Source: Pseudomonas sp. JQ170C
GTDB taxonomy: Bacteria > Pseudomonadota > Gammaproteobacteria > Pseudomonadales > Pseudomonadaceae
Assembly (NCBI RefSeq): GCF_035581345.1
Contig: NZ_CP141608.1
Span: 558,001 to 622,000, forward strand
Direction: 5' to 3'
DNA length: 64,000 nucleotides
Every line of letters begins with the position of its first letter. Within the stretch, counting starts at the first letter, position 1. The notes beneath the pieces were generated by a model. The model was not told where the DNA came from and ran no database searches. It saw only the letters and a list, made by a program, of their open reading frames with translations. The position numbers and the translations under genes were made by a program. Positions 27,103-35,284 of the stretch are shown one piece after another.

Positions 27103-28059
27103 ATGGACTTCAAAGACTACTACAAGATACTCGGCGTAGAGCCCACGGCGGACGACAAGGCGATCAAGACCGCCTACCGCAAGCTTGCACGCAAGTATCA
27201 CCCCGACGTCAGCAAAGAGCGTGACGCCGAAGAAAAATTCAAGGAGGCCAACGAGGCCTACGAGGCCTTGAGCAGCCCGGAAAAACGCGCCGAATACGAC
27301 GAACTGCGTAAATACGGCCAGCATGGCCGGCCGTTCCAGGGGCCGCCGGGCTGGGAAAGCCGCAGTGGCGGTGGCGGGTTCGAGGGCGGTGACTTTTCCG
27401 ACTTCTTCAGCTCGATCTTTGGCGCGCGCAGTGGCAACGGCGGCGGCAACCCCTTTGGCCGCGGCCAGCAACGCAGCACCGGTCGGCGAGGGCAGGACGT
27501 GGAAATGGAACTGGCGATTTTCCTCGAGGAGACCCTGTCCACCGAGTCGAAACAGATCAGCTTCCAGGTGCCGCAGTACAACGGTAGCGGCCAGCGCACC
27601 GGCTTCACCACCAAGACCCTGAACGTGAAGATTCCGGCCGGTGTCAGCGATGGCGAGAAGATCCGCCTCAAGGGCCAGGGCGCACCGGGCATTGGCGGCG
27701 GCGCCAACGGCGACCTGTTCCTGACCATTCGCATGGCACCGCACCCGCTGTTCGATGTCGAAGGCCATGACCTGATCATCACTGTGCCCCTGGCACCGTG
27801 GGAAGCGGCCCTGGGGACCAAGGTGGCGATGCCGACCCTGACCGGCAAGATCAACCTGACCATTCGCCCAGACAGCCAGAGCGGTCAGCGCCTGCGCGTC
27901 AAGGGCATGGGCCTGGCCAACAAGCAGGGCCAGCGCGGTGACCTGTATGCACAGCTGAAAGTGGTGATGCCGAGCCAGAGCGACGACGCGACGCGCGAGT
28001 TGTGGAGCAAGCTGGCAGAAAAGGCAGCATTCAATCCGAGGACACAATGGAGTAACTGA
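27103..28059 (+). CDS. cbpA: curved DNA-binding protein, DnaJ-like co-chaperone
   Basis: 318 residues. N-terminal J domain with the essential HPD ([12 protein letters not shown], residues ~32-35), a Gly-rich linker (residues ~80-125) and two C-terminal beta domains ([14 protein letters not shown]..., [26 protein letters not shown]). There is no zinc-finger, which separates CbpA from DnaJ. It is a nucleoid-associated co-chaperone of DnaK that binds curved DNA in stationary phase. Its stop overlaps the start of cbpM by one base. Confidence 0.95.
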   Translation: MDFKDYYKILGVEPTADDKAIKTAYRKLARKYHPDVSKERDAEEKFKEANEAYEALSSPEKRAEYDELRKYGQHGRPFQGPPGWESRSGGGGFEGGDFSDFFSSIFGARSGNGGGNPFGRGQQRSTGRRGQDVEMELAIFLEETLSTESKQISFQVPQYNGSGQRTGFTTKTLNVKIPAGVSDGEKIRLKGQGAPGIGGGANGDLFLTIRMAPHPLFDVEGHDLIITVPLAPWEAALGTKVAMPTLTGKINLTIRPDSQSGQRLRVKGMGLANKQGQRGDLYAQLKVVMPSQSDDATRELWSKLAEKAAFNPRTQWSN

Positions 28060-28367
28060 TGATGAGCAGTACCCTGGTCGTTCAACTGGACATGCAGACC
28101 CTTTGCCAGGAAGCCGATTTGCCGGCGGCCTACGTGATCGAAATCGTCGAACACGGCATTGTCGAACCTTCTGGGCGAACGCCGGAAGAGTGGCTGTTTG
28201 ACGATCAGGCCGCCGTGCTGGCCAAGCGCGCCGCCAAGCTGCAGCGCGACCTTGCGCTGGAGTGGGAAGGGGTGGCGCTGGCGCTGGAGCTGCTGGAGGA
28301 AGTGCAGCTGCTGCGCAGCGAGAACAGCATGCTCAAGCAGCGGCTGGGCAGGTTTTTGCAGGGGTGA
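28059..28367 (+). CDS. cbpM: chaperone modulatory protein CbpM
   Basis: 102 residues. MerR-like helix-turn-helix fold (LCQEADLPAAYVIEIVEHGIVEPSG...WLFDDQAAVLAKRAAKLQRDLALEWEGVALALELLEEV). CbpM binds the CbpA J domain and blocks both its co-chaperone activity and DNA binding. Two adjacent ATG codons (28059 and 28062) are possible starts; the first overlaps the cbpA stop. A REP pair begins 5 bases after its stop. Confidence 0.92.
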   Translation: MMSSTLVVQLDMQTLCQEADLPAAYVIEIVEHGIVEPSGRTPEEWLFDDQAAVLAKRAAKLQRDLALEWEGVALALELLEEVQLLRSENSMLKQRLGRFLQG

Positions 28368-28372
28368 ATGGA

Positions 28373-28419
28373 TCGCGGGGCAAGCCCGCTCCTGGCAAAG
28401 GAGCGGGCTTGCCCCGCGA
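28373..28419. repeat. REP pair (inverted)
   Basis: Inverted REP cores separated by about 6 bases between the convergent cbpM and GNAT genes. Confidence 0.9.
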
Positions 28420-28421
28420 TG

Positions 28422-28943
28422 CTATATCAACTTGAAATACAACGCCGTCGTCCGATAAACCCCGTCCGGCCCACAGGCATACTGCGGAATCTCCCCCGCC
28501 TTGCTATACCCCAGCGACCGATAGAACCCCTCGGCCCCTGACCCCGCCTCGGTATCCAGGTACAACAACCCCCGCTGTTGCTGACGCGCCGCAGACTCCA
28601 GCGCCTGCATCAACTGCTGCCCCAGCCCGTGCTGGCGAACTTCGCTGTGCACCAGCAGCTTTTGCACTTCCGCCCGGTTCAAGCCATTGGGCTTCTGGCA
28701 CAACCCAAGTTGCACGCTGCCCAGCACTTGCTTGTCCTTGCTCACCACCCACAGCATCAGCTCACCGCTGGCCACACGCTGCCTGACCTCGTCGAAGTAG
28801 CTGTTGGCCTGCTGCGCATCGATATCGGCCATAAAGCCGACCGAAGCGCCGTGGCGTACAGCGTCGATCAACAACGCCACCAGGCCGTCACGGTAGTGGG
28901 CGAAGCTTTCGTGGGTCACGCGGTTGAGTTGCGCAGCATTCAT
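28422..28943 (-). CDS. GNAT-family N-acetyltransferase
   Basis: 173 residues. The acetyl-CoA-binding motif A is VQKLLVHSEVRQHGLGQQLMQALE (R/Q-x-x-G-x-G/A variant as RQHGLG), followed by LLYLDTEAGSGAEGFYRSLGY. The substrate is unknown. It lies 6 bases downstream of the MddA-like gene, so the two acetyltransferases are probably co-transcribed. Confidence 0.87.
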   Translation of the reverse strand: MNAAQLNRVTHESFAHYRDGLVALLIDAVRHGASVGFMADIDAQQANSYFDEVRQRVASGELMLWVVSKDKQVLGSVQLGLCQKPNGLNRAEVQKLLVHSEVRQHGLGQQLMQALESAARQQQRGLLYLDTEAGSGAEGFYRSLGYSKAGEIPQYACGPDGVYRTTALYFKLI

Positions 28944-28949
28944 CGGACA

Positions 28950-29477
28950 TCACTCCGTCGAGCGTGGGGGCATACCGGGGTTGAGGATCAACTGCATGAA
29001 CGTCAGGTCAAGCCAGCGGCCGAACTTCACGCCAACCTGGGGCATCTGTCCGTTGAGGCTGAAGCCCAGGCGTTCATGCAGGCGAATCGAGGCGATATTG
29101 CCGCTTTCGATGGCGGCGACCATCACATGCTTGCCGCAGGCTCGGGCACGCTCGATCAGGGCCTGCATCAGCATAGGCCCCAGGCCGTTGCCGCGCTGGT
29201 CGCTGCGGATGTACACCGAGTGCTCGATGGTGTGGCGAAAGCCTTCAAAAGGCCGCCAGTCGCCGAAAGAGGCATAGCCAAGGACCTCGCCGGTATCGCC
29301 CACCGCCACCAGGATCGGGTAGCGCTGGGCCTGGCGGGCATCGAACCAGGCCTGGCGGTTGGCCAGGTCCACGGGCTGTTCATTCCAGATCGCGGTGGTG
29401 TTGAGCACGGCGTCGTTGTAAATGTCGCGAATGCCCGGGAGGTCGGCAGGAACGGCATCACGCAGCAGGTAGGTCAT
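28950..29477 (-). CDS. mddA: GNAT methionine sulfone/sulfoximine acetyltransferase, MddA-like
   Basis: 175 residues. It matches, from memory, P. aeruginosa PA4866 very closely: IYNDAVLNTTAIWNEQPVDL, WRPFEGFRHTIEHSVYIRSDQRGNGLG (motif A), VMVAAIESGNIASIRLHERLGF and KFGRWLDLTFMQL. That enzyme acetylates L-methionine sulfone, L-methionine sulfoximine and phosphinothricin-like compounds and protects glutamine synthetase. In P. aeruginosa it also neighbours the urea genes. Confidence 0.88.
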   Translation of the reverse strand: MTYLLRDAVPADLPGIRDIYNDAVLNTTAIWNEQPVDLANRQAWFDARQAQRYPILVAVGDTGEVLGYASFGDWRPFEGFRHTIEHSVYIRSDQRGNGLGPMLMQALIERARACGKHVMVAAIESGNIASIRLHERLGFSLNGQMPQVGVKFGRWLDLTFMQLILNPGMPPRSTE

Positions 29478-29513
29478 GGCAGTTTCTCGAACAGGTACGC
29501 AGTGGCGTTCAGG

Positions 29514-30212
29514 TTAAATGGTTACCAGGCCGCGCACACCTTCGGCCTCCATATTTTCACCGCGTCCGGCCTGGACAATCTCGCCCCGGGACATCACCAG
29601 GTACTGATCGGCAAGCTCGGCGGCAAAGTCGTAGAACTGCTCCACCAGCAAGATGGCCATGTCGCCGCGGGCGGCCAGCTTGGCGATCACGGCGCCGATT
29701 TCCTTGATCACCGATGGCTGGATGCCCTCGGTCGGTTCATCGAGGATCAGCAGGCGTGGCTGGCTTGCCAGGGCCCGGCCAATGGCCAGTTGCTGTTGCT
29801 GGCCGCCGGAGAGGTCACCGCCGCGGCGGTGCTTCATTTGCAGCAGGACGGGGAAGAGTTCGTAGATGAACGGCGGCACGCTCCTGGCCTGGCTGGCGCT
29901 GAAGCGCGACAGGCCCATCAGCAGGTTTTCCTCGACGCTCAGGCGCGGGAAGATTTCCCGCCCCTGGGGCACGTAGGCAATGCCGGCCTGGACCCGTTGA
30001 TGCGGCTTGAGGGCGGTGATCGGCTGGCCTTCCCAGTGCACGCTGCCTTCGCGGCTGGGCAGCAGGCCCATCAGGCAGCGCAGCAGGGTGGTCTTGCCCA
30101 CGCCGTTGCGGCCCAGCAGGCAGGTGACTTCGCCCACCCGGGCCTCGAAGGAGAGGCCACGCAGGATATGGCTGCCGCCGTAGTATTGGTGCAGGGAGTC
30201 GATTTTCAGCAT
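29514..30212 (-). CDS. urtE: urea ABC transporter ATP-binding subunit UrtE
   Basis: 232 residues. Walker A GRNGVGKTT, signature LSGGQQQQLAIGRAL, Walker B LLILDEPTEGIQPS; the EGIQPSVI segment is characteristic of UrtE. AAGGAC precedes the ATG. Works with UrtD to power high-affinity urea uptake. A single REP lies between urtE and urtD. Confidence 0.95.
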   Translation of the reverse strand: MLKIDSLHQYYGGSHILRGLSFEARVGEVTCLLGRNGVGKTTLLRCLMGLLPSREGSVHWEGQPITALKPHQRVQAGIAYVPQGREIFPRLSVEENLLMGLSRFSASQARSVPPFIYELFPVLLQMKHRRGGDLSGGQQQQLAIGRALASQPRLLILDEPTEGIQPSVIKEIGAVIAKLAARGDMAILLVEQFYDFAAELADQYLVMSRGEIVQAGRGENMEAEGVRGLVTI

Positions 30213-30240
30213 GTTGTTGTCCTTGTTAGGTCATCGCGCG

Positions 30241-30263
30241 GTAGGAGCGGGCTTGCCCCGCGA
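30241..30263. repeat. single REP inside the urt operon
   Basis: One REP core between urtD and urtE (63-base gap), on the mRNA between two cotranscribed genes. It may modulate relative stability of the distal urtE message. Confidence 0.88.
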
Positions 30264-30275
30264 TAGCGCCAAATC

Positions 30276-31136
30276 TCACCGCCCCAGATAAACCTCGATC
30301 ACCCGGTCATCGGCCTGCACCTGCTCCAGCGAGCCTTCGGCCAGCACACTGCCCTGGTGCAACACGGTGACGTGGTCGGCGATGCTGCCGACAAAGCCCA
30401 TGTCATGTTCCACCACCATCAGCGAGTGTTTGCCCGCCAGCCCCTTGAACAGCTCGGCGGTGAACGCGGTCTCGGCATCGGTCATGCCGGCCACCGGTTC
30501 ATCCAGCAACAGCAGTTGTGGGTCCTGCATCAGCAACATGCCGATTTCCAGGAACTGCTTCTGACCGTGGGACAGCAACCCGGCCTGGCGCTGGGCGGAG
30601 GTTGTCAGGCGAATGGTGTGCAGGACTTCATCAATGCGGTCGCGCTGTTCGCCGTTCAGGCGTGCTACCAGGCTGGCCAGCACCGACTTGTCGGCCTTTT
30701 GCGCCAGCTCCAGGTTCTCGTAGACGCTCAGGGCCTCGAACACGGTGGGTTTCTGGAATTTTCGCCCGATGCCGGCCTGGGCGATCTGCACCTCGCTCAT
30801 GCGGGTCAGGTCCAGGGTGTCGCCGAACCAGGCCTTGCCCGTGGTGGGGCGGGTCTTGCCGGTGATCACGTCCATCAGGGTGGTCTTGCCGGCGCCATTG
30901 GGGCCGATGATGCAGCGCAACTCGCCGACGCCGATGTACAGGTTCAGGGCATTCAGGGCCTTGAATCCGTCAAAGCTGACGCTGATGTCCTCAAGGGTCA
31001 GCACGGTACCGTGGCGCACATCCAGCCCCTGGCCGCGGGCCTGGCCCAGGCCGATGGCGTCGCGACCGCTGCCGCTGTCGAGGATGGGTTCGAGCATGAA
31101 TTCCGGGTGGGCCGGTGGCAGTGGTATGGCTCTCAT
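30276..31136 (-). CDS. urtD: urea ABC transporter ATP-binding subunit UrtD
   Basis: 286 residues. A ~40-residue N-terminal extension precedes the ATPase core. Walker A GPNGAGKTT, signature LSHGQKQFLEIGMLL, Walker B LLLLDEPVAGMTD. The start at 31136 overlaps the urtC stop by four bases (ATGA); the frame runs on upstream inside urtC but is not coding there. Confidence 0.94.
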   Translation of the reverse strand: MRAIPLPPAHPEFMLEPILDSGSGRDAIGLGQARGQGLDVRHGTVLTLEDISVSFDGFKALNALNLYIGVGELRCIIGPNGAGKTTLMDVITGKTRPTTGKAWFGDTLDLTRMSEVQIAQAGIGRKFQKPTVFEALSVYENLELAQKADKSVLASLVARLNGEQRDRIDEVLHTIRLTTSAQRQAGLLSHGQKQFLEIGMLLMQDPQLLLLDEPVAGMTDAETAFTAELFKGLAGKHSLMVVEHDMGFVGSIADHVTVLHQGSVLAEGSLEQVQADDRVIEVYLGR

Positions 31137-32212
31137 TGTTCGCCCCTTTTCTTCAGCAGGCCGACCACGCCCTTGGGCAGGTACAGGGTGACCAGAATGA
31201 ACAGCGCCCCCAGGCAGAACAGCCAGTACTCGGGGAAGGCCACGGTGAACCAGCTCTTCATGCCGTTGACCAGGCCTGCACCGAGCAGCGGGCCGATCAG
31301 CGTGCCGCGTCCACCCAGGGCTACCCACACGGCGGCTTCGATGGAGTTGGTCGGCGACATTTCGCTGGGGTTGATGATGCCCACCTGCGGCACATACAGC
31401 GCACCGGCCAGGCCGCACAGCACGGCGCTGAGCACCCACACGAACAGCTTGAAGCCGCGTGGGTCGTAGCCGCAGAACATCAGGCGGTTCTCGGCATCGC
31501 GCAGGGCGGTCAGCACCCGGCCGAACTTGCTGCGGGCCAGGCGCCAGCCCAGGTACAGGCTGGCCACCAGCAAGGCCACGGTGAGCAGGAACAGCACCGC
31601 CCGGGTGCTTTGTGCGGTGATCTCGAAGCCCAGGATGCTGCGAAAATTGGTGAAGCCGTTGTTGCCACCAAAGCCGGTTTCGTTGCGAAAGAACAGCAAC
31701 ATGCCGGCGAAGGTCAGGGCCTGGGTCATGATCGAGAAGTACACCCCCTTGATGCGCGAGCGAAAGGCGAAAAAGCCGAACACCAGCGCCAGCAGTCCCG
31801 GCGCCAGCACCACCAGGCACAGGGCCCAGGCAAAGTGCTGGGTACCGGCCCAGTACCAGGGCAGCTCGCTCCACGACAGAAAGGTCATGAAGGCGGGCAG
31901 GCCGTCGCCGGCGGCTTCGCGCATCAGGTACATGCCCATGGCATAGCCGCCCAGCGCAAAGAACAGGCCATGCCCCAGCGACAGCAGCCCGGCATAGCCC
32001 CAGACCAGGTCCAGGGCCAGGGCGACAATGGCGTAGCAAAGGATCTTGCCGACCAGGGTCAGGGTGTAGGCCGAGACCTGCAGGCCGTGGCCGTCGGGCA
32101 ACAGCGACAGCAGCGGCAGCGCCAGCAGCACCAACAGGGCCGCGGCGCCGACAGCCAGGGTCCAGCGCGGGCCGGCCTTTTGGGTGGCGGTTACAAGCAG
32201 AGGCTGGTTCAT
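31133..32212 (-). CDS. urtC: urea ABC transporter permease UrtC
   Basis: 359 residues, LivM-like permease with about ten membrane segments. Conserved blocks GYAGLLSLGHGLFFALGGYAMGMYL and ALGGRGTLIGPLLGAGLVNGMKSWF (ATPase contact). It starts within the urtB stop (TGATG, one-base overlap) and ends overlapping urtD, so urtBCD are tightly coupled. Confidence 0.95.
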   Translation of the reverse strand: MNQPLLVTATQKAGPRWTLAVGAAALLVLLALPLLSLLPDGHGLQVSAYTLTLVGKILCYAIVALALDLVWGYAGLLSLGHGLFFALGGYAMGMYLMREAAGDGLPAFMTFLSWSELPWYWAGTQHFAWALCLVVLAPGLLALVFGFFAFRSRIKGVYFSIMTQALTFAGMLLFFRNETGFGGNNGFTNFRSILGFEITAQSTRAVLFLLTVALLVASLYLGWRLARSKFGRVLTALRDAENRLMFCGYDPRGFKLFVWVLSAVLCGLAGALYVPQVGIINPSEMSPTNSIEAAVWVALGGRGTLIGPLLGAGLVNGMKSWFTVAFPEYWLFCLGALFILVTLYLPKGVVGLLKKRGEQ

Positions 32213-33711
32213 CAGTCGATTACCCGTCCCTTGAGCGCGAAGAGGCCTTGCGGGCGTTTCTGGATGAACAGAATGATCAGCGCAAGGATGAGGATCTTGC
32301 CGAGTACCGCACCGATCTGCGGCTCCAGCAGCTTGTTGGCGATGCCCAGGCCGAAGGCCGCCCAGAGGCTGCCGGCGAGCTGGCCGACACCGCCGAGCAC
32401 CACCACCAGGAACGAGTCGATGATGTAGCTCTGGCCAAGGTCGGGGCCGACGTTGCCGATCTGGCTCAGGGCCACGCCGCCCAGGCCGGCGATGCCCGAA
32501 CCGAGGCCAAAGGCGAGCATGTCCACGCGCCCGGTGGGCACGCCGCAGCAGGCGGCCATGTTGCGGTTCTGGGTGACGGCGCGCACGTTCAGGCCCAGGC
32601 GAGTGCGGTTGAGCAGCAGCCAGGTGAGCAGCACCACGAACAGGGCAAAGCCGATGATCACGATCCGGCTGTAGGGCAGCACCAGGTTGGGCAGCACCTG
32701 GATGCCGCCGGAGAGCCAGGCCGGGTTGGCCACCTCGACGTTCTGGGCGCCGAACAGCAGGCGGATGGCCTGGATCAGGATCAGGCTGATCCCCCAGGTG
32801 GCCAGCAGGGTTTCCAGCGGACGACCGTACAAGTGGCGGATCACCGTGCGCTCCAACAGCATGCCGACCCCGGCACTGACCGCGAACGCCACCGGCAGGG
32901 CAACCAGGGGGTAGAACGCGAGGGCGTCGGGTGCGTAACGCTGCATGAGGATCTGCACCACATAGGTGGCATAGGCACCGAGCATCAGCATCTCGCCATG
33001 GGCCATGTTGATGACCCCCAGCAGACCGAAGGTGATTGCCAGCCCCAGGGCGGCCAGCAGCAGGATCGAGCCCAGGGACAGGCCACTGAAGGCCTGGCCG
33101 AGCAGCTCGCCGATCAGCAGCTTGCGCTTGACCTGGGCCAGGCTGGTCTCGGCGGCGGTGCGCACGTTGGCGTCGGCTTCAACGCCGGGTTCGAGCAGCG
33201 CCTCAAGGCGCGTGCGGGCCATGGGGTCGCCGGTCTCACCCAGCAGCCGCACGGCTGCCAGGCGTACCGCAGGGTCCTCGGCAACCAGCTGCAGATTGGC
33301 CAGGGCCAAGCCCAGGGCTGCGTGCACGGCGGCATCGGCTTCGGCAGCGTAGCGTCGATCGAGAAAGGCGACCTGGGCCGGTTGCGCGCTTTTTTGCAGT
33401 TGCTGGGCAGCAGTCAGGCGCACCTGGGCGTCGGTGCTCAGCAGTTGATGGCTGGCCAGGGCGTTGTCCACCAGGCCACGCAGGCGGTTGTTCAGGCGCA
33501 GCTTACGGGTGTCGCCGGGGGCGATGCGGCCTTGCTGCAGGGAGGTCAGCAGCTCGAGCCGGGCCGGGTCGGGTTGCGCCGCCCAGCCTTGGAGCAGACG
33601 GGCCTGCTCGTTGGCCTTGGCGGCAATGAAGTAGTCGGCGTCGCTTGCCTGGGCAGCCAGGGGCAGCAGCAACAGCAGGCCGAGGAGGAGGCGGTGAAGG
33701 GCCTTGGGCAT
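32212..33711 (-). CDS. urtB: urea ABC transporter permease UrtB
   Basis: 499 residues, a LivH-like permease preceded by a signal peptide and a ~180-residue helical periplasmic domain with HEAT-like repeats (YAAEADAAVHAALGLALANLQLVAEDPAVRLAAVRLLGE). This long form is normal for proteobacterial UrtB. The permease core has FGLLGVINMAHGEMLMLGAYATYV and VVLGGVGQLAGSLWAAFGLG. Confidence 0.95.
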   Translation of the reverse strand: MPKALHRLLLGLLLLLPLAAQASDADYFIAAKANEQARLLQGWAAQPDPARLELLTSLQQGRIAPGDTRKLRLNNRLRGLVDNALASHQLLSTDAQVRLTAAQQLQKSAQPAQVAFLDRRYAAEADAAVHAALGLALANLQLVAEDPAVRLAAVRLLGETGDPMARTRLEALLEPGVEADANVRTAAETSLAQVKRKLLIGELLGQAFSGLSLGSILLLAALGLAITFGLLGVINMAHGEMLMLGAYATYVVQILMQRYAPDALAFYPLVALPVAFAVSAGVGMLLERTVIRHLYGRPLETLLATWGISLILIQAIRLLFGAQNVEVANPAWLSGGIQVLPNLVLPYSRIVIIGFALFVVLLTWLLLNRTRLGLNVRAVTQNRNMAACCGVPTGRVDMLAFGLGSGIAGLGGVALSQIGNVGPDLGQSYIIDSFLVVVLGGVGQLAGSLWAAFGLGIANKLLEPQIGAVLGKILILALIILFIQKRPQGLFALKGRVID

Positions 33712-33762
33712 AAGCGCAGTTCCGTCGCGGTTCGGGAGGTGTATTGATAGGTCGGGCCTGTT

Positions 33763-33809
33763 TCGCGGGGCAAGCCCGCTCCTACCGTAGGAGCGGGCTT
33801 GCCCCGCGA
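33763..33809. repeat. REP pair (inverted) between urtA and urtB
   Basis: Inverted REP cores separated by about 5 bases, 5 bases after the urtA stop. As in other importer operons this may help keep the binding-protein message more abundant than the rest. Confidence 0.9.
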
Positions 33810-33814
33810 AGGGC

Positions 33815-35080
33815 TCAGTTACCTTTCACCGCATAGTCCGGGCGCTTGTCATTGCCCGGAATGAACGGGCTCCAGGGTTGCGCGCGCAGCGGCTGCTCGG
33901 TCTCCCAGACCACGTTGAACTGCCCGTCATCCTGGATCTCGCCGATCATCACCGGCTTGTGCAGGTGGTGGTTGGTCGCGTCCATGGTCAGGGTGTAGCC
34001 GGACGGTGCCTTGAAGCTTTGCCCGGCCAGGGCTTCACGGACTTTGTCGACGTCGGTGGACTTGGCCTTTTCCACCGCCTGGGCCCACATGTGGATGCCC
34101 ACGTAGGTGGCTTCCATCGGGTCGTTGGTCACGGCCTTGTCGGCGCCCGGCAGGTTCTTGGTCTTGGCGTAGGCTTTCCAGTCGGCCACGAACTGGCTGT
34201 TGACCGGGTTCTCCACCGACTCGAAGTAGTTCCACGCCGCCAGGTGCCCTACCAGCGGCTTGGTGTCGATGCCGCGCAGCTCCTCTTCACCCACCGAGAA
34301 GGCCACCACCGGTACGTCGGTGGCCTTCAGGCCCTGGTTGGCGAGTTCTTTGTAAAAGGGCACGTTGGAGTCGCCGTTGACCGTGGAGATCACCGCGGTC
34401 TTGCCGCCGGCGGAGAATTTTTTGATGTTGGCGACGATGGTCTGGTAATCGCTATGTCCGAAGGGGGTGTAGACCTCTTCGATGTCCTTGTCGGCCACGC
34501 CTTTGCTGTGCAGGAAAGCGCGCAGGATCTTGTTGGTGGTGCGCGGGTAGACGTAGTCGGTGCCGAGCAGGAAGTAGCGCTTGGCCGCACCGCCTTCTTC
34601 GCTCATCAGGTATTCCACTGCCGGAATGGCCTGCTGGTTCGGCGCGGCGCCGGTGTAGAAGACGTTGGGCGACATCTCTTCGCCTTCGTACTGCACCGGG
34701 TAGAACAACAAGCCGTTGAGCTCTTCAAACACCGGCAGCACCGACTTGCGCGACACCGAGGTCCAGCAGCCGAACACCACCGCCACCTTGTCCTGGGTCA
34801 GCAGCTGGCGGCCTTTTTCGGCGAACAGCGGCCAGTTGGAGGCCGGGTCGACCACCACCGGCTCGAGCATTTTGCCGTTGACCCCGCCCTTGGCGTTGAT
34901 CTGTTCGATGGTCATCAAGGCCATGTCCTTGAGCGATGTCTCGGAGATCGCCATGGTCCCGGACAGCGAATGCAGGATACCGACCTTGATGGTCTCGGCG
35001 GCCTGGAGGGTCCAGCTCAGGCCCATCGCGGCGATGGACGCGCTGAGGGTAAAGGCCTTGATCAGACTGCGACGCTTCAT
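33815..35080 (-). CDS. urtA: urea ABC transporter substrate-binding protein UrtA
   Basis: 421 residues. Signal peptide with a twin-arginine-like start (MKRRSLIKAF) cut near LQA-AET, then TIKVGILHSLSGTMAISETSLKDM, the UrtA opening, and LFYPVQYEGEEMSPNVFYTGAAPNQQ typical of urea and short-chain amide receptors. The start at 35080 is chosen from the signal peptide and the GAGAG upstream; earlier in-frame codons lie inside the promoter region. Confidence 0.95.
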   Translation of the reverse strand: MKRRSLIKAFTLSASIAAMGLSWTLQAAETIKVGILHSLSGTMAISETSLKDMALMTIEQINAKGGVNGKMLEPVVVDPASNWPLFAEKGRQLLTQDKVAVVFGCWTSVSRKSVLPVFEELNGLLFYPVQYEGEEMSPNVFYTGAAPNQQAIPAVEYLMSEEGGAAKRYFLLGTDYVYPRTTNKILRAFLHSKGVADKDIEEVYTPFGHSDYQTIVANIKKFSAGGKTAVISTVNGDSNVPFYKELANQGLKATDVPVVAFSVGEEELRGIDTKPLVGHLAAWNYFESVENPVNSQFVADWKAYAKTKNLPGADKAVTNDPMEATYVGIHMWAQAVEKAKSTDVDKVREALAGQSFKAPSGYTLTMDATNHHLHKPVMIGEIQDDGQFNVVWETEQPLRAQPWSPFIPGNDKRPDYAVKGN

Positions 35081-35144
35081 GGTGCTCTCTCCGTTGAGTT
35101 CAAATGTGCGGGTAAGGCAGATGGCGACTTCGGGAGAGAGCTGT

Positions 35145-35160
35145 AGCAAGGGCTGTGCCG
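35145..35160 (-). promoter_or_regulatory. sigma-54 promoter of the urt operon
   Basis: On the minus strand, CGGCACA-gccc-TTGCT matches the sigma-54 consensus TGGCACG-N4-TTGCW with the invariant GG and GC ten bases apart. The start site would be about 12 bases downstream, near 35134, giving a leader of about 54 bases before urtA. Confidence 0.75.
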
Positions 35161-35211
35161 AGTCAGCGCAAGGCTCTGGCACGGGCTTTTAGGCGAAGAA
35201 AGGGAGAGGGT

Positions 35212-35228
35212 TGCACCGGCCTGGGGCC
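35212..35228. promoter_or_regulatory. candidate NtrC site, proximal
   Basis: GCAC-cggcc-TGGGGC differs at one position from the NtrC core GCAC-N5-TGGTGC. It lies about 65 bases upstream of the urt sigma-54 promoter. Confidence 0.45.
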
Positions 35229-35250
35229 TGGCATGGCAGGCGGTGCAGCC

Positions 35251-35275
35251 GGTTGCGCGGTACTGGTGCGCAACC
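35251..35275. promoter_or_regulatory. candidate NtrC site, distal (or 3' hairpin of cycA)
   Basis: Inverted repeat with eight-base arms GGTTGCGC / GCGCAACC; inside it GCGC-ggtac-TGGTGC differs at one position from the NtrC core. About 105 bases upstream of the urt promoter, in phase with the proximal site (centres about 43 bases apart). It is also 10 bases after the cycA stop, so it could be an mRNA 3' hairpin instead. Confidence 0.5.
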
Positions 35276-35284
35276 GGCCGGGGC

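Noticed and set aside
30276-32039. A single 587-residue UrtD with an extra N-terminal domain
   Set aside because: The extra part is the other reading frame of urtC; the ATG at 31136 overlaps the urtC stop and gives a normal UrtD.
32248-33747. 499-codon plus-strand frame opposite urtB
   Set aside because: Shadow frame rich in Gln, His and Gly; urtB on the other strand is unambiguous.
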